Counted from the stretch's first letter, positions 51,204-60,837 are shown. The stretch is 64,000 nucleotides of DNA from an uncultured Acidobacteriota bacterium (GCA_903847975.1 CAINFC010000252.1:62001-126000); one strand, 5' to 3'. Translations and numbers: made by a program. The notes: a model not told the origin generated them from the sequence alone.

Positions 51204-54200
51204 CTAGCCGGCTTTGGTAATGGCCAGAGAGATGGTTTCCTCTCCCAGGGTGATGGCGTGAGCCTCGGCTGAGGCGGCGGGCCTACGCTGAATCTCGACC
51301 GCCAGGGTTTCCTCCGCCAGGTAGTTGCCGTGGCTTTCCACGGCGGCAGCCAGCAGGTCTCCGGCCGTGTACTCCAGGACGATCCGGTCGGCGACATCCA
51401 GCCCGATCTTCTTGCGCAGGTTCTGTACATGCCGGACCAGGTCGCGCACCGCTCCCTCGCGCTGCAGCTCCTCGGTCAGCTCCGTGGAAATGGCCGCCAG
51501 CATGTTGTGGTCCTCGGCGATTTCCCAGCCGGGCAGCGCTTTCTTGTCCACCAGGATCTCTTCGGCAGCCACACCATAGGCCTGCCCTTCCGCATCCAGT
51601 TGCAGCTCGCCACCTTTTTGGACCGTCTCGGCAACCAGGGCCGGATCCATCCTTTCGAGAGCCTGCTCCAGGGCACGGAACTGGCGGCCGTATTTGGGCT
51701 TGCCGGTCTTGGCATCCAGGCGCACCGCGAGGGTGTAGGGCTCCGGTTCGGAATTGGTCAGCTCGATGGCCTTGACGTTCAGCTCTTCCCGCACCAGGTC
51801 GAGGTAGGGTCGCATGCGGTCCGCCTTTTTTGCGTCCCGAACCCAGAGGCGCAGCAGGGCCAGGGGCTGGCGAACCTTGAGCTGCGCCTTGTTGCGGGCC
51901 GCATGGCCCAACTCTACCAGCTCCAGCACGGCGTCCATCCCCTCCAGCAGCACATCGTCCACCGGGAAGCTCCCTCGGCAGGGGAAATCGGCGTGATGAA
52001 TGCTGAGCGGTTCGCCGGGGCGTCCGGGCCGCACCATCTGCTGGTGGATATGTTCCGTGGCAAAGGGGATGATGGGGGCCAGCAGCCGGGCGACCGTGGA
52101 CAGGCACTGCCAAAGGGTCTGATACGCAGCCAGCTTGTCGTCATCGTTGCGGCTTTTCCAGAACCTCCGCCGGCTGCGGCGCAAATACCAGCGGGAGAGA
52201 GCGTCGATAAACGAAAGAGTATCCCGCATGAAAAGGTGGACGCTGTAGGCTTCGTAATGTTCGTGGGCGCTCCGGACCAGCTGCTCCAGGTGGCTGAGGA
52301 TCCAGCGGTCCAGCTCGGAGCGCTTTTCCACCGGTAGAAACGGCTCGCGGGGCTCGAAGCGGTCGATCTGCGCATAGGTCTGGTAAAACTCGAAAACGTT
52401 CCAGAGGACCAGGAACTGCCGCCGGGCTTCGTGGACCTTGTGCAGCCCGAACCACAGATCGTGCTCGGGATAGTGAGAGGCAAACAGCCAGCGCATGGCG
52501 TCGGCCCCCTCCTGCTCCGCCGCCTGGTTGAACTCCACGGCGTTTCCCTTGCTCTTGTGCATTTCCTGCCCTTTTTCGTCCTTCATCAGCCGGTATCCGA
52601 ACATCAGGCGGAAAGGAGGCTGGTTTTCCATCACCGTGCTCATGGCCAGGATGGCATAGAACCAGTTGCGGAACTGACCGGGGAAGCTTTCGGAGATCCA
52701 GTCGGCCGGAAACCAGCGCTGCCAGTAGGCGCGGTCGGTGTTGTAATGCATGGTGGAATAGGGCACGATGCCGGCATCCAGCCAGGGGTTGCCCACGTCG
52801 GGAACCCGGGCGGTGGGCTGTCCGCAATGCGGGCAATCGATATGCACCGCGTCCACCCAGGGGCGGTGCGGCGAATGGCCGTCAAACTGCTCCCAGCCCC
52901 GCACCGCCCGCTGCTGCAGCTCTTCCCGCCCGCCGACCACGTCGAACCGGTTGCAGGAATGACACCAGAAAATGGGCAGGGCCAAACCCCAGTAGCGCTT
53001 CTTGGATATCATCCAGTCGTGCATGTTGGTCAGCCACTCCAGCTCCAGCTGCAGCCCGACTTCCGGGATCCAGCGCGTCTTCCGCGTGGCTTCCATGATC
53101 TGGTAGCGCAGCTCGTCCATGCGGATGTACCACTCGTCGACGAAGCGAAACAGCAGCTGCGTTTTGCATCGCCAGCAGATCGGATAGGCGTGGCGGTATT
53201 CCTCACTGCGGTAGAGAATTTCCTTTTCGCGCAGCGAGCGCAGGATCGCCTTGGGAACATCATGGGCGAACTGTCCGGTGTAGGGTCCGAATCCATCCAG
53301 GAAAATGCCGGCTTCATCGATCGGGGCAATGGCCGGCAGCTGGTGCTCCTTGCCCAGCTCGTAGTCTTCCTTTCCGCACCCCGGAGCGATGTGCACGATG
53401 CCGGTTCCCTCCTGGGAACTGACTTCCGTCCAGGGTATGACGCGGTGAATGACCCCCGATTGCGCCGCAAGCTCATCGAAGGGCCCGGCATATTTCCACC
53501 CCACCATCTTCTCTCCGGGAAATTCCTCCAGCACCTCCATCGGTCCCCTGGCACTCATCACCGCCTCCAGCCGCTCGCGGATCAGGTAATAAACGGAATC
53601 CTCCTGGCGTACTTTGACGTAGCTCCTTTCCGGGTGCACCGCGCAGGCCACGTTGGAAGTCAGGGTCCAGGGAGTGGTGGTCCAGACCAGCAGGTACTCT
53701 CGCTCCCGCCCCAAAAGGGGAAAGCGAACCGTGGGAGAGGTGTGAACCACTTCGGGCCGCTCCTCGTTGGAAATCTCGTGCTGGGAAATTCCGGTGCCGC
53801 ACCGCGGGCACCAGGGCATGGCATCGAAGCCGTGGTAAACGTAGCCGCGCTGGTGGCAGCGCTTGAGAAACTGCCAGATGGTGTAGTTGTTTTCATCGGA
53901 CATGGTGTAATAGGAGTGATCCCAGTCCATCCAGTAGCCCAGGCGGATCGACTGATCCGTCTGGGTGGCGGCGTACTTTCGCACCCGATCCTTGCACTTC
54001 TCGACAAAAGCGTCAATCCCATAGGATTCGATATCGCGCTTGGACTTGAAGCCGAGCTCCTTTTCCACTTCCACTTCCACCCAGAGCCCCTGGCAATCGA
54101 ACCCGTTCTGGTAGCGCAGCTCATGGCCCAGCATGGCGTGGTATCTCTGGAAAATATCCTTGTAGGTCCGGCCCCAGGCATGGTGCACCCCCATCGGGTT

Positions 54201-54338
54201 GTTGGCCGTAATCGGTCCATCCAGAAAAGACCATTTCGGCTTGCCCCGGTTCTTTTCCACCAGTTTCTGAAAACAGTTTTCCCGCTTCCAGAAACCCAGG
54301 ACATCCCTCTCCATCTGAACAAAATTCATCTTGCTCAC
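51204..54338 (-). CDS. ileS: Isoleucyl-tRNA synthetase with GXHH signature
   Basis: The 1044-residue class I synthetase charges tRNA-Ile. The start is GTG at 54338 with GGAG 8 bases upstream. The catalytic core shows PMGVHHAWGRTYKD, in which the usual HXGH reads G50-V51-H52-H53, and a KMSKS-like MHKSKGN. Zinc cysteines (WCPRCGTGISQHE; CHSCN; CPHCGQP), the WVEVEVEKELGFKSKRDIE segment and the large C-terminal domain resemble the type 2 bacterial/eukaryotic-like group. The GXHH swap is known in a subset of type 2 enzymes with strong mupirocin resistance. The gene follows the histidine kinase on the same strand. Confidence 0.9.
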   Translation of the reverse strand: MSKMNFVQMERDVLGFWKRENCFQKLVEKNRGKPKWSFLDGPITANNPMGVHHAWGRTYKDIFQRYHAMLGHELRYQNGFDCQGLWVEVEVEKELGFKSKRDIESYGIDAFVEKCKDRVRKYAATQTDQSIRLGYWMDWDHSYYTMSDENNYTIWQFLKRCHQRGYVYHGFDAMPWCPRCGTGISQHEISNEERPEVVHTSPTVRFPLLGREREYLLVWTTTPWTLTSNVACAVHPERSYVKVRQEDSVYYLIRERLEAVMSARGPMEVLEEFPGEKMVGWKYAGPFDELAAQSGVIHRVIPWTEVSSQEGTGIVHIAPGCGKEDYELGKEHQLPAIAPIDEAGIFLDGFGPYTGQFAHDVPKAILRSLREKEILYRSEEYRHAYPICWRCKTQLLFRFVDEWYIRMDELRYQIMEATRKTRWIPEVGLQLELEWLTNMHDWMISKKRYWGLALPIFWCHSCNRFDVVGGREELQQRAVRGWEQFDGHSPHRPWVDAVHIDCPHCGQPTARVPDVGNPWLDAGIVPYSTMHYNTDRAYWQRWFPADWISESFPGQFRNWFYAILAMSTVMENQPPFRLMFGYRLMKDEKGQEMHKSKGNAVEFNQAAEQEGADAMRWLFASHYPEHDLWFGLHKVHEARRQFLVLWNVFEFYQTYAQIDRFEPREPFLPVEKRSELDRWILSHLEQLVRSAHEHYEAYSVHLFMRDTLSFIDALSRWYLRRSRRRFWKSRNDDDKLAAYQTLWQCLSTVARLLAPIIPFATEHIHQQMVRPGRPGEPLSIHHADFPCRGSFPVDDVLLEGMDAVLELVELGHAARNKAQLKVRQPLALLRLWVRDAKKADRMRPYLDLVREELNVKAIELTNSEPEPYTLAVRLDAKTGKPKYGRQFRALEQALERMDPALVAETVQKGGELQLDAEGQAYGVAAEEILVDKKALPGWEIAEDHNMLAAISTELTEELQREGAVRDLVRHVQNLRKKIGLDVADRIVLEYTAGDLLAAAVESHGNYLAEETLAVEIQRRPAASAEAHAITLGEETISLAITKAG

Positions 54339-54473
54339 GTCGCCGGCTCCTATGATCGATGATTGCTGATAAAAGCCTATAGTTTACCACGACGGAGCCG
54401 AGGGAGGCAGGAAAACGGCCGGGCGGCAAGGATCGTTCGCCGGCTCACAAACGGCGGGAAAGGAAGGAACAAG

Positions 54474-55205
54474 TCAGAAGGATTCGCGGCATTCGGGGAG
54501 GCGGATGGTAACCCTGGTCCCCCGGCCTTTTTCGCTTCCGATCCGCAGGGAGCCCTTCGCCCTGCGAACCAGCCCGTAGGCGGTAAAAAGGCCAAAGCCC
54601 TTATGCCCTTCCCGGGTGGTGAAAAAAGGCTCGAACAAATGCTCTCGGGCTGCATCTTCCAGGCCGTGTCCGGAGTCGGTGACCGTTAAAAGAATCCCCG
54701 AATCCGGCGGTTCCGGCCTGACAGCGCAGATGCGCAACTGTCCCCCGGCAGCCATAGCCTCACAGGCATTCGCCGCCAGAATCCTTAAAATCTCATGCAG
54801 AACGTCGCCTTCCACCGCCACCCGGCAGGAATCCTCAGGAAGGTCCAGGATCAATTCGATCCCTTCGGGGAGGGAAGTTCTGAAATCGGATTCCCACTGC
54901 AGAAGGAACCGGCGCAGGCTGATCTGCTCATCGTGGGGCAGAGCGCGTCGGCTGAAGACCTGAAATTTTCCGGTCATGTCGGCAATCTGTCCCGCCGAAC
55001 GAAGAATCTGCTCGACATTGCCGCTCGGCTGGTCCAGGCTTTGGAGCTGCAGCAGGACAAGCTCCGAAAAGCCGTTTATGACGGTCAGGTGGTTATTCAA
55101 ATCATGGGAAATTTTACTGACCACGGCACCCAGGGCCCGCATCTTCCGCTCATGATATTTTTCCTGCTCTGCATCGCAGGGAAAGTCTTCAGGGGATGGT
55201 GGCAT
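54474..55205 (-). CDS. Sensor histidine kinase
   Basis: About 243 residues from the ATG at 55205. The H box is ISHDLNNHLTVINGFSEL with the phospho-acceptor at H34. The ATPase part has N box EILRILAANACEAM, G1 VTDSGHGLED, F box FEPFFTTREGHKG and G2 GSEKGRGTRV. There is no membrane segment or input domain, so signals must come through protein contacts or the upstream cytochrome gene. A TTG at 55286 would add 27 residues; neither start has a ribosome site. It is 97 bases past the tetraheme cytochrome. No response regulator is adjacent. Confidence 0.75.
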   Translation of the reverse strand: MPPSPEDFPCDAEQEKYHERKMRALGAVVSKISHDLNNHLTVINGFSELVLLQLQSLDQPSGNVEQILRSAGQIADMTGKFQVFSRRALPHDEQISLRRFLLQWESDFRTSLPEGIELILDLPEDSCRVAVEGDVLHEILRILAANACEAMAAGGQLRICAVRPEPPDSGILLTVTDSGHGLEDAAREHLFEPFFTTREGHKGFGLFTAYGLVRRAKGSLRIGSEKGRGTRVTIRLPECRESF

Positions 55206-55301
55206 AACTATAAAAAGCGTTCCGGTGCCGGGCGGAAGAGAGAAAAAAGGCCGGATCTTCTCCGCAAGCGGCAAGAACCGGCCCAAAGAAAAACCGTTCG
55301 G

Positions 55302-55781
55302 CTAGGCCTTCGGCTTGTGTTCGTGGATCCCCTTCTTGACGGCTTCTTCGTAGTTGAAGCTCTTGAAGTTGGCATTGGGATTGCCGGTCGGGCTCTTGGC
55401 GGCATGGCACTTGACGCAGACTTCCTTGCCGGGCTTGGCATTCAATCCGGCCGCTTTGGCGGCGGCGGGATCCTTCATGACCTTCATAGGCATATAGTCT
55501 TTGCCGGCATCATGGCAGGCTTCGCACTGCACGCTCGGGTGGTCGGCGACATTTCCGGTCGCATGGCACTCGATGCATTTCGGGTTCTTCTGTTCCTCCG
55601 GCTTAAGAAGATCAAAAGCCTTGGCATGCTTCGTGGCTGCCCAGGAGGTGGATTGAACTTTATGGCACATCTTGCACTTGGCTGCGCCCACATACTCGTG
55701 ACCCGCCGCGGATACCGTCAATCCGATACCTAATCCAAGGCACAAAATGGCGGCAATGGCGAGCAGAATCTTCTTGTTCAC
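55302..55781 (-). CDS. Tetraheme c-type cytochrome
   Basis: The 159-residue protein has a signal peptide (LLAIAAILCLGLGIGLTVSAA) and four CXXCH sites: CKMCH, CIECH, CEACH and CVKCH. Helical spacers like SWAATKHAKAFDLL and additional histidines fit cytochrome c554/c552-type electron carriers. The start is GTG with GGAGT 7 bases upstream. It is followed by the histidine kinase gene, a pairing that suggests respiratory or redox sensing. No matching reductase is adjacent. Confidence 0.85.
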   Translation of the reverse strand: MNKKILLAIAAILCLGLGIGLTVSAAGHEYVGAAKCKMCHKVQSTSWAATKHAKAFDLLKPEEQKNPKCIECHATGNVADHPSVQCEACHDAGKDYMPMKVMKDPAAAKAAGLNAKPGKEVCVKCHAAKSPTGNPNANFKSFNYEEAVKKGIHEHKPKA

Positions 55782-55919
55782 AATGTACTCCTTCCGTTAG
55801 AAAAAAAAGAATAATATTGTATCGACCATCCCTCGATACTCTGACACTATACTGCAATTAGATAACAATAACCGTGAATATTTTCAACTGAATCCTGCAA
55901 AAACTTGTGCGCCCGCCCT

Positions 55920-56600
55920 TTAGCCGTTGTCCGGCAGATAGCGCTGCGTGTCCTGGATGTGGGTGTAATAGCGGCGAACCCGCAGGGCTGCCCCAATCGC
56001 TGCGGCAATCCTGCCGCACTCCTCCAGGTCCACCCGGGGGTGCTCGACCACAGTAAGAGCCACGTCCGGTATCGATCCGACGCATTTCCGTGCGAAGTCC
56101 AGTACCGCCTGGAACGTATCCGGGCCGAAAGAGGGCCGGCACAGCTCCTCATAGAGAACCGCGTTGTGCGCATTCAGGCTGATGGAGACCGCGGATAAAA
56201 AGCCGGCCAGATCCGGTACGATATTTCGTCCGTGAATCAGGTTTCCATGCCCGTTGGTATTGAGGCGAACCGACCGGGCTTTTCCCTTCAGCTCCCGGCC
56301 GATCTCGCTCAACAGCGCCAGGCGGAGCGTCGGCTCGCCGAAACCGCAGAACACAATCTGCCGGTACCGGCCGGCATTCCCCAGAACGGCACGGAATTCC
56401 TCGGCGGTGGGATCGCGGACCAGGGCCAAATCATAGGGGCCGATGCGGGGAGATTCCTCCCGGTAGCAGAAACGGCAGCGTGCCGTGCAGGAGCGGGTGA
56501 CATTCAGGTACAGGGACCCTTCCAGCTCGTAGGCCACCGTCCCGGGTGACGGGGCCTGACCTGCCGGAGACTCCTTGGAAGTTGCTTCAATGGTACTCAT
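55920..56600 (-). CDS. Radical SAM protein, TatD-associated type
   Basis: About 226 residues. The radical SAM cysteines read SCTARCRFCYREES (CX3CX2C), and FCGFGEPTLR and NTNGHGNLIHGRNI complete the pattern of the TIGR04038-like TatD-associated group. The chosen ATG at 56600 lacks a ribosome site; a TTG at 56660 could add 20 residues. No TatD gene is seen here. The gene lies between the tetraheme cytochrome and the PPC-domain gene. The substrate is unknown. Confidence 0.75.
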   Translation of the reverse strand: MSTIEATSKESPAGQAPSPGTVAYELEGSLYLNVTRSCTARCRFCYREESPRIGPYDLALVRDPTAEEFRAVLGNAGRYRQIVFCGFGEPTLRLALLSEIGRELKGKARSVRLNTNGHGNLIHGRNIVPDLAGFLSAVSISLNAHNAVLYEELCRPSFGPDTFQAVLDFARKCVGSIPDVALTVVEHPRVDLEECGRIAAAIGAALRVRRYYTHIQDTQRYLPDNG

Positions 56601-56726
56601 GGCAGCGGAGATTATGCCCTGTATGCCCACCTCCAGGCAAATTATGCCCGGCACTGGCAATGGGCCCGGTTATATGGTATGGAAGTAGAAGAACACGAAC
56701 TTAGGAACGTATAAGGAGTATCTTTT

Positions 56727-57950
56727 ATGCGACGCATTACCCTGGTCTTTTCGCTGGCTCTGGCGCTGTTTTTCCTTCTCGGCAACTTCCCGGCATTTGC
56801 CCAAAGCCGTGACGGGCAGGGATCGGACTACTTTTTCCCGCAAGTGGCCGACGGCTCCTACTCCGGCGGAGCCTATTCCACCTCCTTTACTTTCAGCAAC
56901 ATCTTTTCCGGCACCGACAACCTGATCACCCTGTCTTTTTTCAAGCAGAGCGGCGCCGCCTGGAGCGTGAAGCTGGCCAGCCAGGACCGCACGGATCTGG
57001 GGGGGACGTTTTCCAAAAAGACGTTTACCCTGAAAAGAGGCGAAAGCCTGGAAATCTATACCCAGGGCTCCGACCCGCTGGCGGTCGGCTGGGCGATGGT
57101 CACCGCTGATTTCCCGGTGGTGGTTTCCGCCGTTTTCCAGGTATTTGAAGGGGGCCGGGTCACCTCGGAAGGAGGCGTGCTGGCGGCCCCCCTGGCCACG
57201 GAATTTTCCTTTTACTCGACCGTCACCCGGGATGAGCCCACCATCGGAACGAATATCGACACCGGATTTGCGGTCATCAACCCGAGCCTGCAATCCTCTT
57301 CGCGTATCACCGCAACCCTCTTCTCACAGAACGGAGCTCAGGCCGCCCAGAATTTTATCGACCTCAACCCCATGAGCCAGAAGGCGATCTTCGTGTCGCA
57401 GGTCTTCAGCGGCTTTTCCTTCGGATCCCAGTTCCATGGCCGGATCCGGCTTTCGAGCAACGTCAATATCGCCGCCGTCGCCATCCGCCAGACATCGGGA
57501 AAGAGCAATACCATTTCCACCGTTGCCGTCCAGCCGGAATCGAATCTGGGATACGGGATCATGTACGACCGGGAGCCCAACGGCGATTACAATACCTCAC
57601 AGCCGATTTTGTCCCTTCCCATGGAGATTATCGGCACCATGGCCAATCCCCTCGACCCGCAGTTCACCGGGGATATTGATATGTATTCGATCCGCCTCGA
57701 AGCGGGACAGACTCTGTATGTGATGATGATTCACGAGTACCTGAATTGCTCTCTGGGGGCAGACATCATTCTCAGGAACAGCCAGGGCACCCAGGTGGCC
57801 AATGCCGGCGGCAATAATCTGCGCAGCCCCCTTATATATGCCGCCCAGACCTCCGGAGCCTATTACATCGACCTGGGGTGTCTGAAAAATAACGGCGTAA
57901 CGACCTGCGGCCGTGGAGCATTCTACCGCATGCACGTCATGGTGAAGTAG
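56727..57950 (+). CDS. Secreted protein with PPC (pre-peptidase C-terminal) domain
   Basis: The 407-residue protein has a signal peptide (FSLALALFFLLGNFPAFAQS) and a beta-rich N-terminal region of about 270 residues. A C-terminal PPC-like domain follows: EPNGDYNTSQPILSLPMEI, then TGDIDMYSIRLEAGQTLYVMM. PPC domains are often cleaved from secreted proteases or bind carbohydrate or collagen. No peptidase domain is present. A GGAG-type site is weak; the start is chosen for the signal peptide. Confidence 0.7.
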   Translation: MRRITLVFSLALALFFLLGNFPAFAQSRDGQGSDYFFPQVADGSYSGGAYSTSFTFSNIFSGTDNLITLSFFKQSGAAWSVKLASQDRTDLGGTFSKKTFTLKRGESLEIYTQGSDPLAVGWAMVTADFPVVVSAVFQVFEGGRVTSEGGVLAAPLATEFSFYSTVTRDEPTIGTNIDTGFAVINPSLQSSSRITATLFSQNGAQAAQNFIDLNPMSQKAIFVSQVFSGFSFGSQFHGRIRLSSNVNIAAVAIRQTSGKSNTISTVAVQPESNLGYGIMYDREPNGDYNTSQPILSLPMEIIGTMANPLDPQFTGDIDMYSIRLEAGQTLYVMMIHEYLNCSLGADIILRNSQGTQVANAGGNNLRSPLIYAAQTSGAYYIDLGCLKNNGVTTCGRGAFYRMHVMVK

Positions 57951-57979
57951 CTATCTTCTGTCGCAAGAGGTAGCCGGGC

Positions 57980-58210
57980 ATGAAAAACCAGACCGGAGCC
58001 GGCGGGCCGGGCGCAAAAAACATATGCCTGTCCTGCCGGCATTATTACCTTACCTACGAGGTGAGACAGCCGTACGGCTGCCGCGCCATGGGGTTCCGAT
58101 CCCTGAAAATTCCGAGCCAGGTCGCCTTCGAAAACTCCGGAATGTGCTGCCAGTTGATGGAGCCGAAAACGCCCCGGGAAACGGCTCCGGTCAGGAAGCC
58201 CGGGCCATGA
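57980..58210 (+). CDS. Small Cys-rich conserved protein
   Basis: The 76-residue protein has the pattern CLSCRHYYLTYEVRQPYGC, then GFRSLKIPSQVAFENSGMCC. It holds five cysteines, with CxxC and CC pairs, in a compact order found in small proteins of unknown function in other environmental bacteria. Zinc binding is likely. A GAGGT-type ribosome site supports translation, and the stop overlaps the convergent methyltransferase gene by 20 bases. It follows the PPC gene by 29 bases. Confidence 0.65.
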   Translation: MKNQTGAGGPGAKNICLSCRHYYLTYEVRQPYGCRAMGFRSLKIPSQVAFENSGMCCQLMEPKTPRETAPVRKPGP

Positions 58211-58967
58211 AAATCATTTCGCCGCTGTGATAATCGTACGGGCGCCGGTCAAAGCCCCCGTAAACTTCTTCCACCTGGAATCCGGCCGCTTTCAGCAGCA
58301 GCTCCATCTCGAAGCGGAACACATAGCGCAGGGTCATGGCGGTTACACGCTCTTCCGTTTCCCCTTGCGTAGAAACCAGGCGCATGCGCCTTTCGACGTG
58401 AATGTACTGGCGGGCATGATCAAATTGCAGGGTATCGGAGCAGCGCAGGATCCGCCCGTCACCCCAGGCAACCTCGGGCAAATCAAAGGAACCCGGCCCG
58501 TCGGAGGACAGGATTTTATAGCTCGGAGCGAACACATCCAGGACCAGCCTCCCCTCGGGAGCCAGGTGGCGGCGGAGATTCCTTAATGCCTGCAGCTGGG
58601 ATTCCTGGTCGGGCAGATGCAGAAGACCCCGGAAGGGCATCAGGATTTGCCGGAACGGGGTGTCGAGATGAAAGGTGCGGAAGTCACCGCAATGGAGGTG
58701 GACGCCCAGGTCGGGTCGGGCCCGCAGCTTTCTTTCCAGCACCGCAAGCATGGCAGGAGACAGGTCCATTGCGTGGCAGCCGGGGTGCAGCTCGGCCAGC
58801 GGCAGGGTGATCCGTCCGGTGCCGCAGCCGGCTTCCAGAATCGGGCCTTGTCCGGCACGGGATTCCTCCAGGTAGAAAACCACATCCTCCAGGCGCCAGG
58901 CATACAGGCTGTCGTAACACTCCGCCAGAAGGGCGTATTCGTCATTCCCGGCCATAACTTTATTCAT
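58191..58967 (-). CDS. SAM-dependent methyltransferase
   Basis: The 258-residue class I methyltransferase has motif I (ILEAGCGTGRITLPLAE), an acidic motif II (HAMDLSPAMLAV) and LHLHCGDFR. The N-terminus (YALLAECYDSLYAWRLEDVVFY) is typical of small-molecule methyltransferases of the UbiE/COQ5-like group. It starts 7 bases after the MltD stop, so the two are cotranscribed. The substrate is unknown. Confidence 0.8.
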   Translation of the reverse strand: MNKVMAGNDEYALLAECYDSLYAWRLEDVVFYLEESRAGQGPILEAGCGTGRITLPLAELHPGCHAMDLSPAMLAVLERKLRARPDLGVHLHCGDFRTFHLDTPFRQILMPFRGLLHLPDQESQLQALRNLRRHLAPEGRLVLDVFAPSYKILSSDGPGSFDLPEVAWGDGRILRCSDTLQFDHARQYIHVERRMRLVSTQGETEERVTAMTLRYVFRFEMELLLKAAGFQVEEVYGGFDRRPYDYHSGEMIFMARAS

Positions 58968-58974
58968 CCGGCGG

Positions 58975-60837
58975 CTAGGGGAGGTAAATCAAAAGCGTGT
59001 CGCCGGGATGGAGGGAATCGGTATTAAGATTGTTCCACTCCCGGACCGATTGGATCGTGGTCTTGTAGCGGCGGGCGATAATATAAAGGCTGTCGCCCCG
59101 GCGGACCTGGTGAACCAGGGTTTTGGTGCCATTGGACGCAGCGGAAGAGGGAGTCGCAGAAGAAGAAGGGGCCGTTGCGGCGGCTTTTGCCGGCTCCTTG
59201 CTTTTTTCGGTTTTAGCCGCCATCCGAGCCGGGGCTGCCTTTTCCGGCCGCCCGGGGATGGTCAGCTGCTGCCCTATTTTCAGTCGGTTGGAGGTCAGGT
59301 GGTTGGCCTCCTTCAGGGCATCCACGCTGACGCCGTGGTGCCGGGCAATGGTCCACAGCGAATCTCCCGGCTGGACCTTATGGTGGCCCTGGGTTTCCAG
59401 CACCATAAGGGTTTTCTTGGCCAGGGGAAGCGAAGCCAGCTTTTCGGCCTGCTCGGCGGTAATTTCCAGGTGAACGTTCAGCTGATAGGTCTTCTGGTTG
59501 GGCGGAGTCACCTTGCGCCGCAGCTCCGGATTGAGTTCCTGGATGCGCTGCAGGGGCATTCCCAGGGAAACGGCCACGGCAGAAAGGTCGACCGGAGAGG
59601 GTACGGTCACTTTCTGAGTCTGGATCGGCTCCAGGGGCTCGATGGAAAAATCATACTTTTCCGGGTGCTTGCCGATGATCATGAAAGCCAGAATGGAGGG
59701 AACATAGGTCGCCGTCTGCTGCCGAAGCAGCTTCCGGTCAGCCAGGTCCCAGAAATTGGTAAGCCCCGTTTTCTCGATGATTCTTTGGATTCTGCCTTCT
59801 CCGGCATTATAAGCCGCCATGGTCAGGTACCAGTCCCCGAACATCTGGTAAAGCTTCTGGATATGCCTGGCGGCGGCCCGGGTGGATTTTTCCGGGTCCA
59901 GCTTTTCGTCCACCCAGATGTCCTGCCGCAGACCATAAAGCTTTCCCGTACCGGCAATAAACTGCCACATGCCGCGGGCCCGGGAGCGGCTGAGAGCCAG
60001 GGGTTTGAACATGCTCTCCTGCTGCGCCAGATAAATCAGATCTTTGGGAAGCCCGGCTTCCGCCAGAACGGAATGAATCATGTCGCGGTAAAGCCCGATA
60101 CGTCTCAGTCCCAGCTCCACGATTCGACGGCCCTTGGTTTTGAAGTATTCCAGCCACCGCAACACCTCTTCATTGACCACCACGGGGATATCGTAGTGAG
60201 TGTTGGCTATGTCCTCCACGACCCGGGCGCGCAGATCGGGTTCGATGGTGATCGGGAAAAGGTTCAATTCTTCCAGCTCATCGATAGCCGCCGGTTCCAG
60301 CGCCTGCTCTCCATTCACTTCCTGGTCGGTCTCCTCCTTGCCCTCATTGCCGACCGCCTGTCCCTTTTCGGCGATCTGGGCTTCCGCCGTACCGTTTTCC
60401 GCCGGCATTTGCGCTTCCAGCTGGTAAAGGAAATTGAAGACCTCATCAAAATTCTTTTTCAGTTGTCGGTGATTGCGCAAATCGATCCCCGAACTCAGGA
60501 TCAGATCCAGGGCGGTTTCAAAATCGACCTTGGCCTGGGGAAGCTGTTCGTTTTTCAGCTTGTTTTGCGCCTGGGCACTCAAGGCTTCCACCCGCTTGAG
60601 CAGCTGGTCCGCTTTGCGCTGCACTTCCTCCTCCGACAAAACCGCAGGTGTTTTTGCGGTCGGCTCCGCCGCAGGAAGGGAAGGAGCCGGCGCCTGGCTG
60701 GCGGTCCCGGAGGAAGCGGCGGCCACCGCGGGCGGGGGGGCGGGAAGAGGAGCGACAACTTCGCGCGAAGAGCCGCAGGAAGCAAGTCCCAACAAAAAGA
60801 AAAAAATGGTTCTATGCGCTATTTTGCCGGCCCGCAT
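58975..60837 (-). CDS. mltD: Membrane-bound lytic murein transglycosylase D-like lipoprotein with LysM repeats
   Basis: The 620-residue precursor has a lipobox (LGLASC), a helical coil region, then the SLT/MltD catalytic domain with the Glu in LIYLAQQESMFKPLALS and the AAYNAGEGRIQRII segment. A degenerate LysM and two good LysM modules (HKVQPGDSLWTIARHHGVSVDALKEAN; VHQVRRGDSLYIIARRYKTT) bind peptidoglycan. It cleaves glycan strands to form 1,6-anhydro ends. It lies between the S41 protease and methyltransferase genes in one likely operon (gaps of 41 and 7 bases). Confidence 0.88.
   Translation of the reverse strand: MRAGKIAHRTIFFFLLGLASCGSSREVVAPLPAPPPAVAAASSGTASQAPAPSLPAAEPTAKTPAVLSEEEVQRKADQLLKRVEALSAQAQNKLKNEQLPQAKVDFETALDLILSSGIDLRNHRQLKKNFDEVFNFLYQLEAQMPAENGTAEAQIAEKGQAVGNEGKEETDQEVNGEQALEPAAIDELEELNLFPITIEPDLRARVVEDIANTHYDIPVVVNEEVLRWLEYFKTKGRRIVELGLRRIGLYRDMIHSVLAEAGLPKDLIYLAQQESMFKPLALSRSRARGMWQFIAGTGKLYGLRQDIWVDEKLDPEKSTRAAARHIQKLYQMFGDWYLTMAAYNAGEGRIQRIIEKTGLTNFWDLADRKLLRQQTATYVPSILAFMIIGKHPEKYDFSIEPLEPIQTQKVTVPSPVDLSAVAVSLGMPLQRIQELNPELRRKVTPPNQKTYQLNVHLEITAEQAEKLASLPLAKKTLMVLETQGHHKVQPGDSLWTIARHHGVSVDALKEANHLTSNRLKIGQQLTIPGRPEKAAPARMAAKTEKSKEPAKAAATAPSSSATPSSAASNGTKTLVHQVRRGDSLYIIARRYKTTIQSVREWNNLNTDSLHPGDTLLIYLP

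Noticed and set aside
51149-51430. Upstream extension of the Ig-like gene into ileS
   Set aside because: The extension is a shadow of the ileS coding sequence; the ATG at 51148 begins the recognisable anchor.
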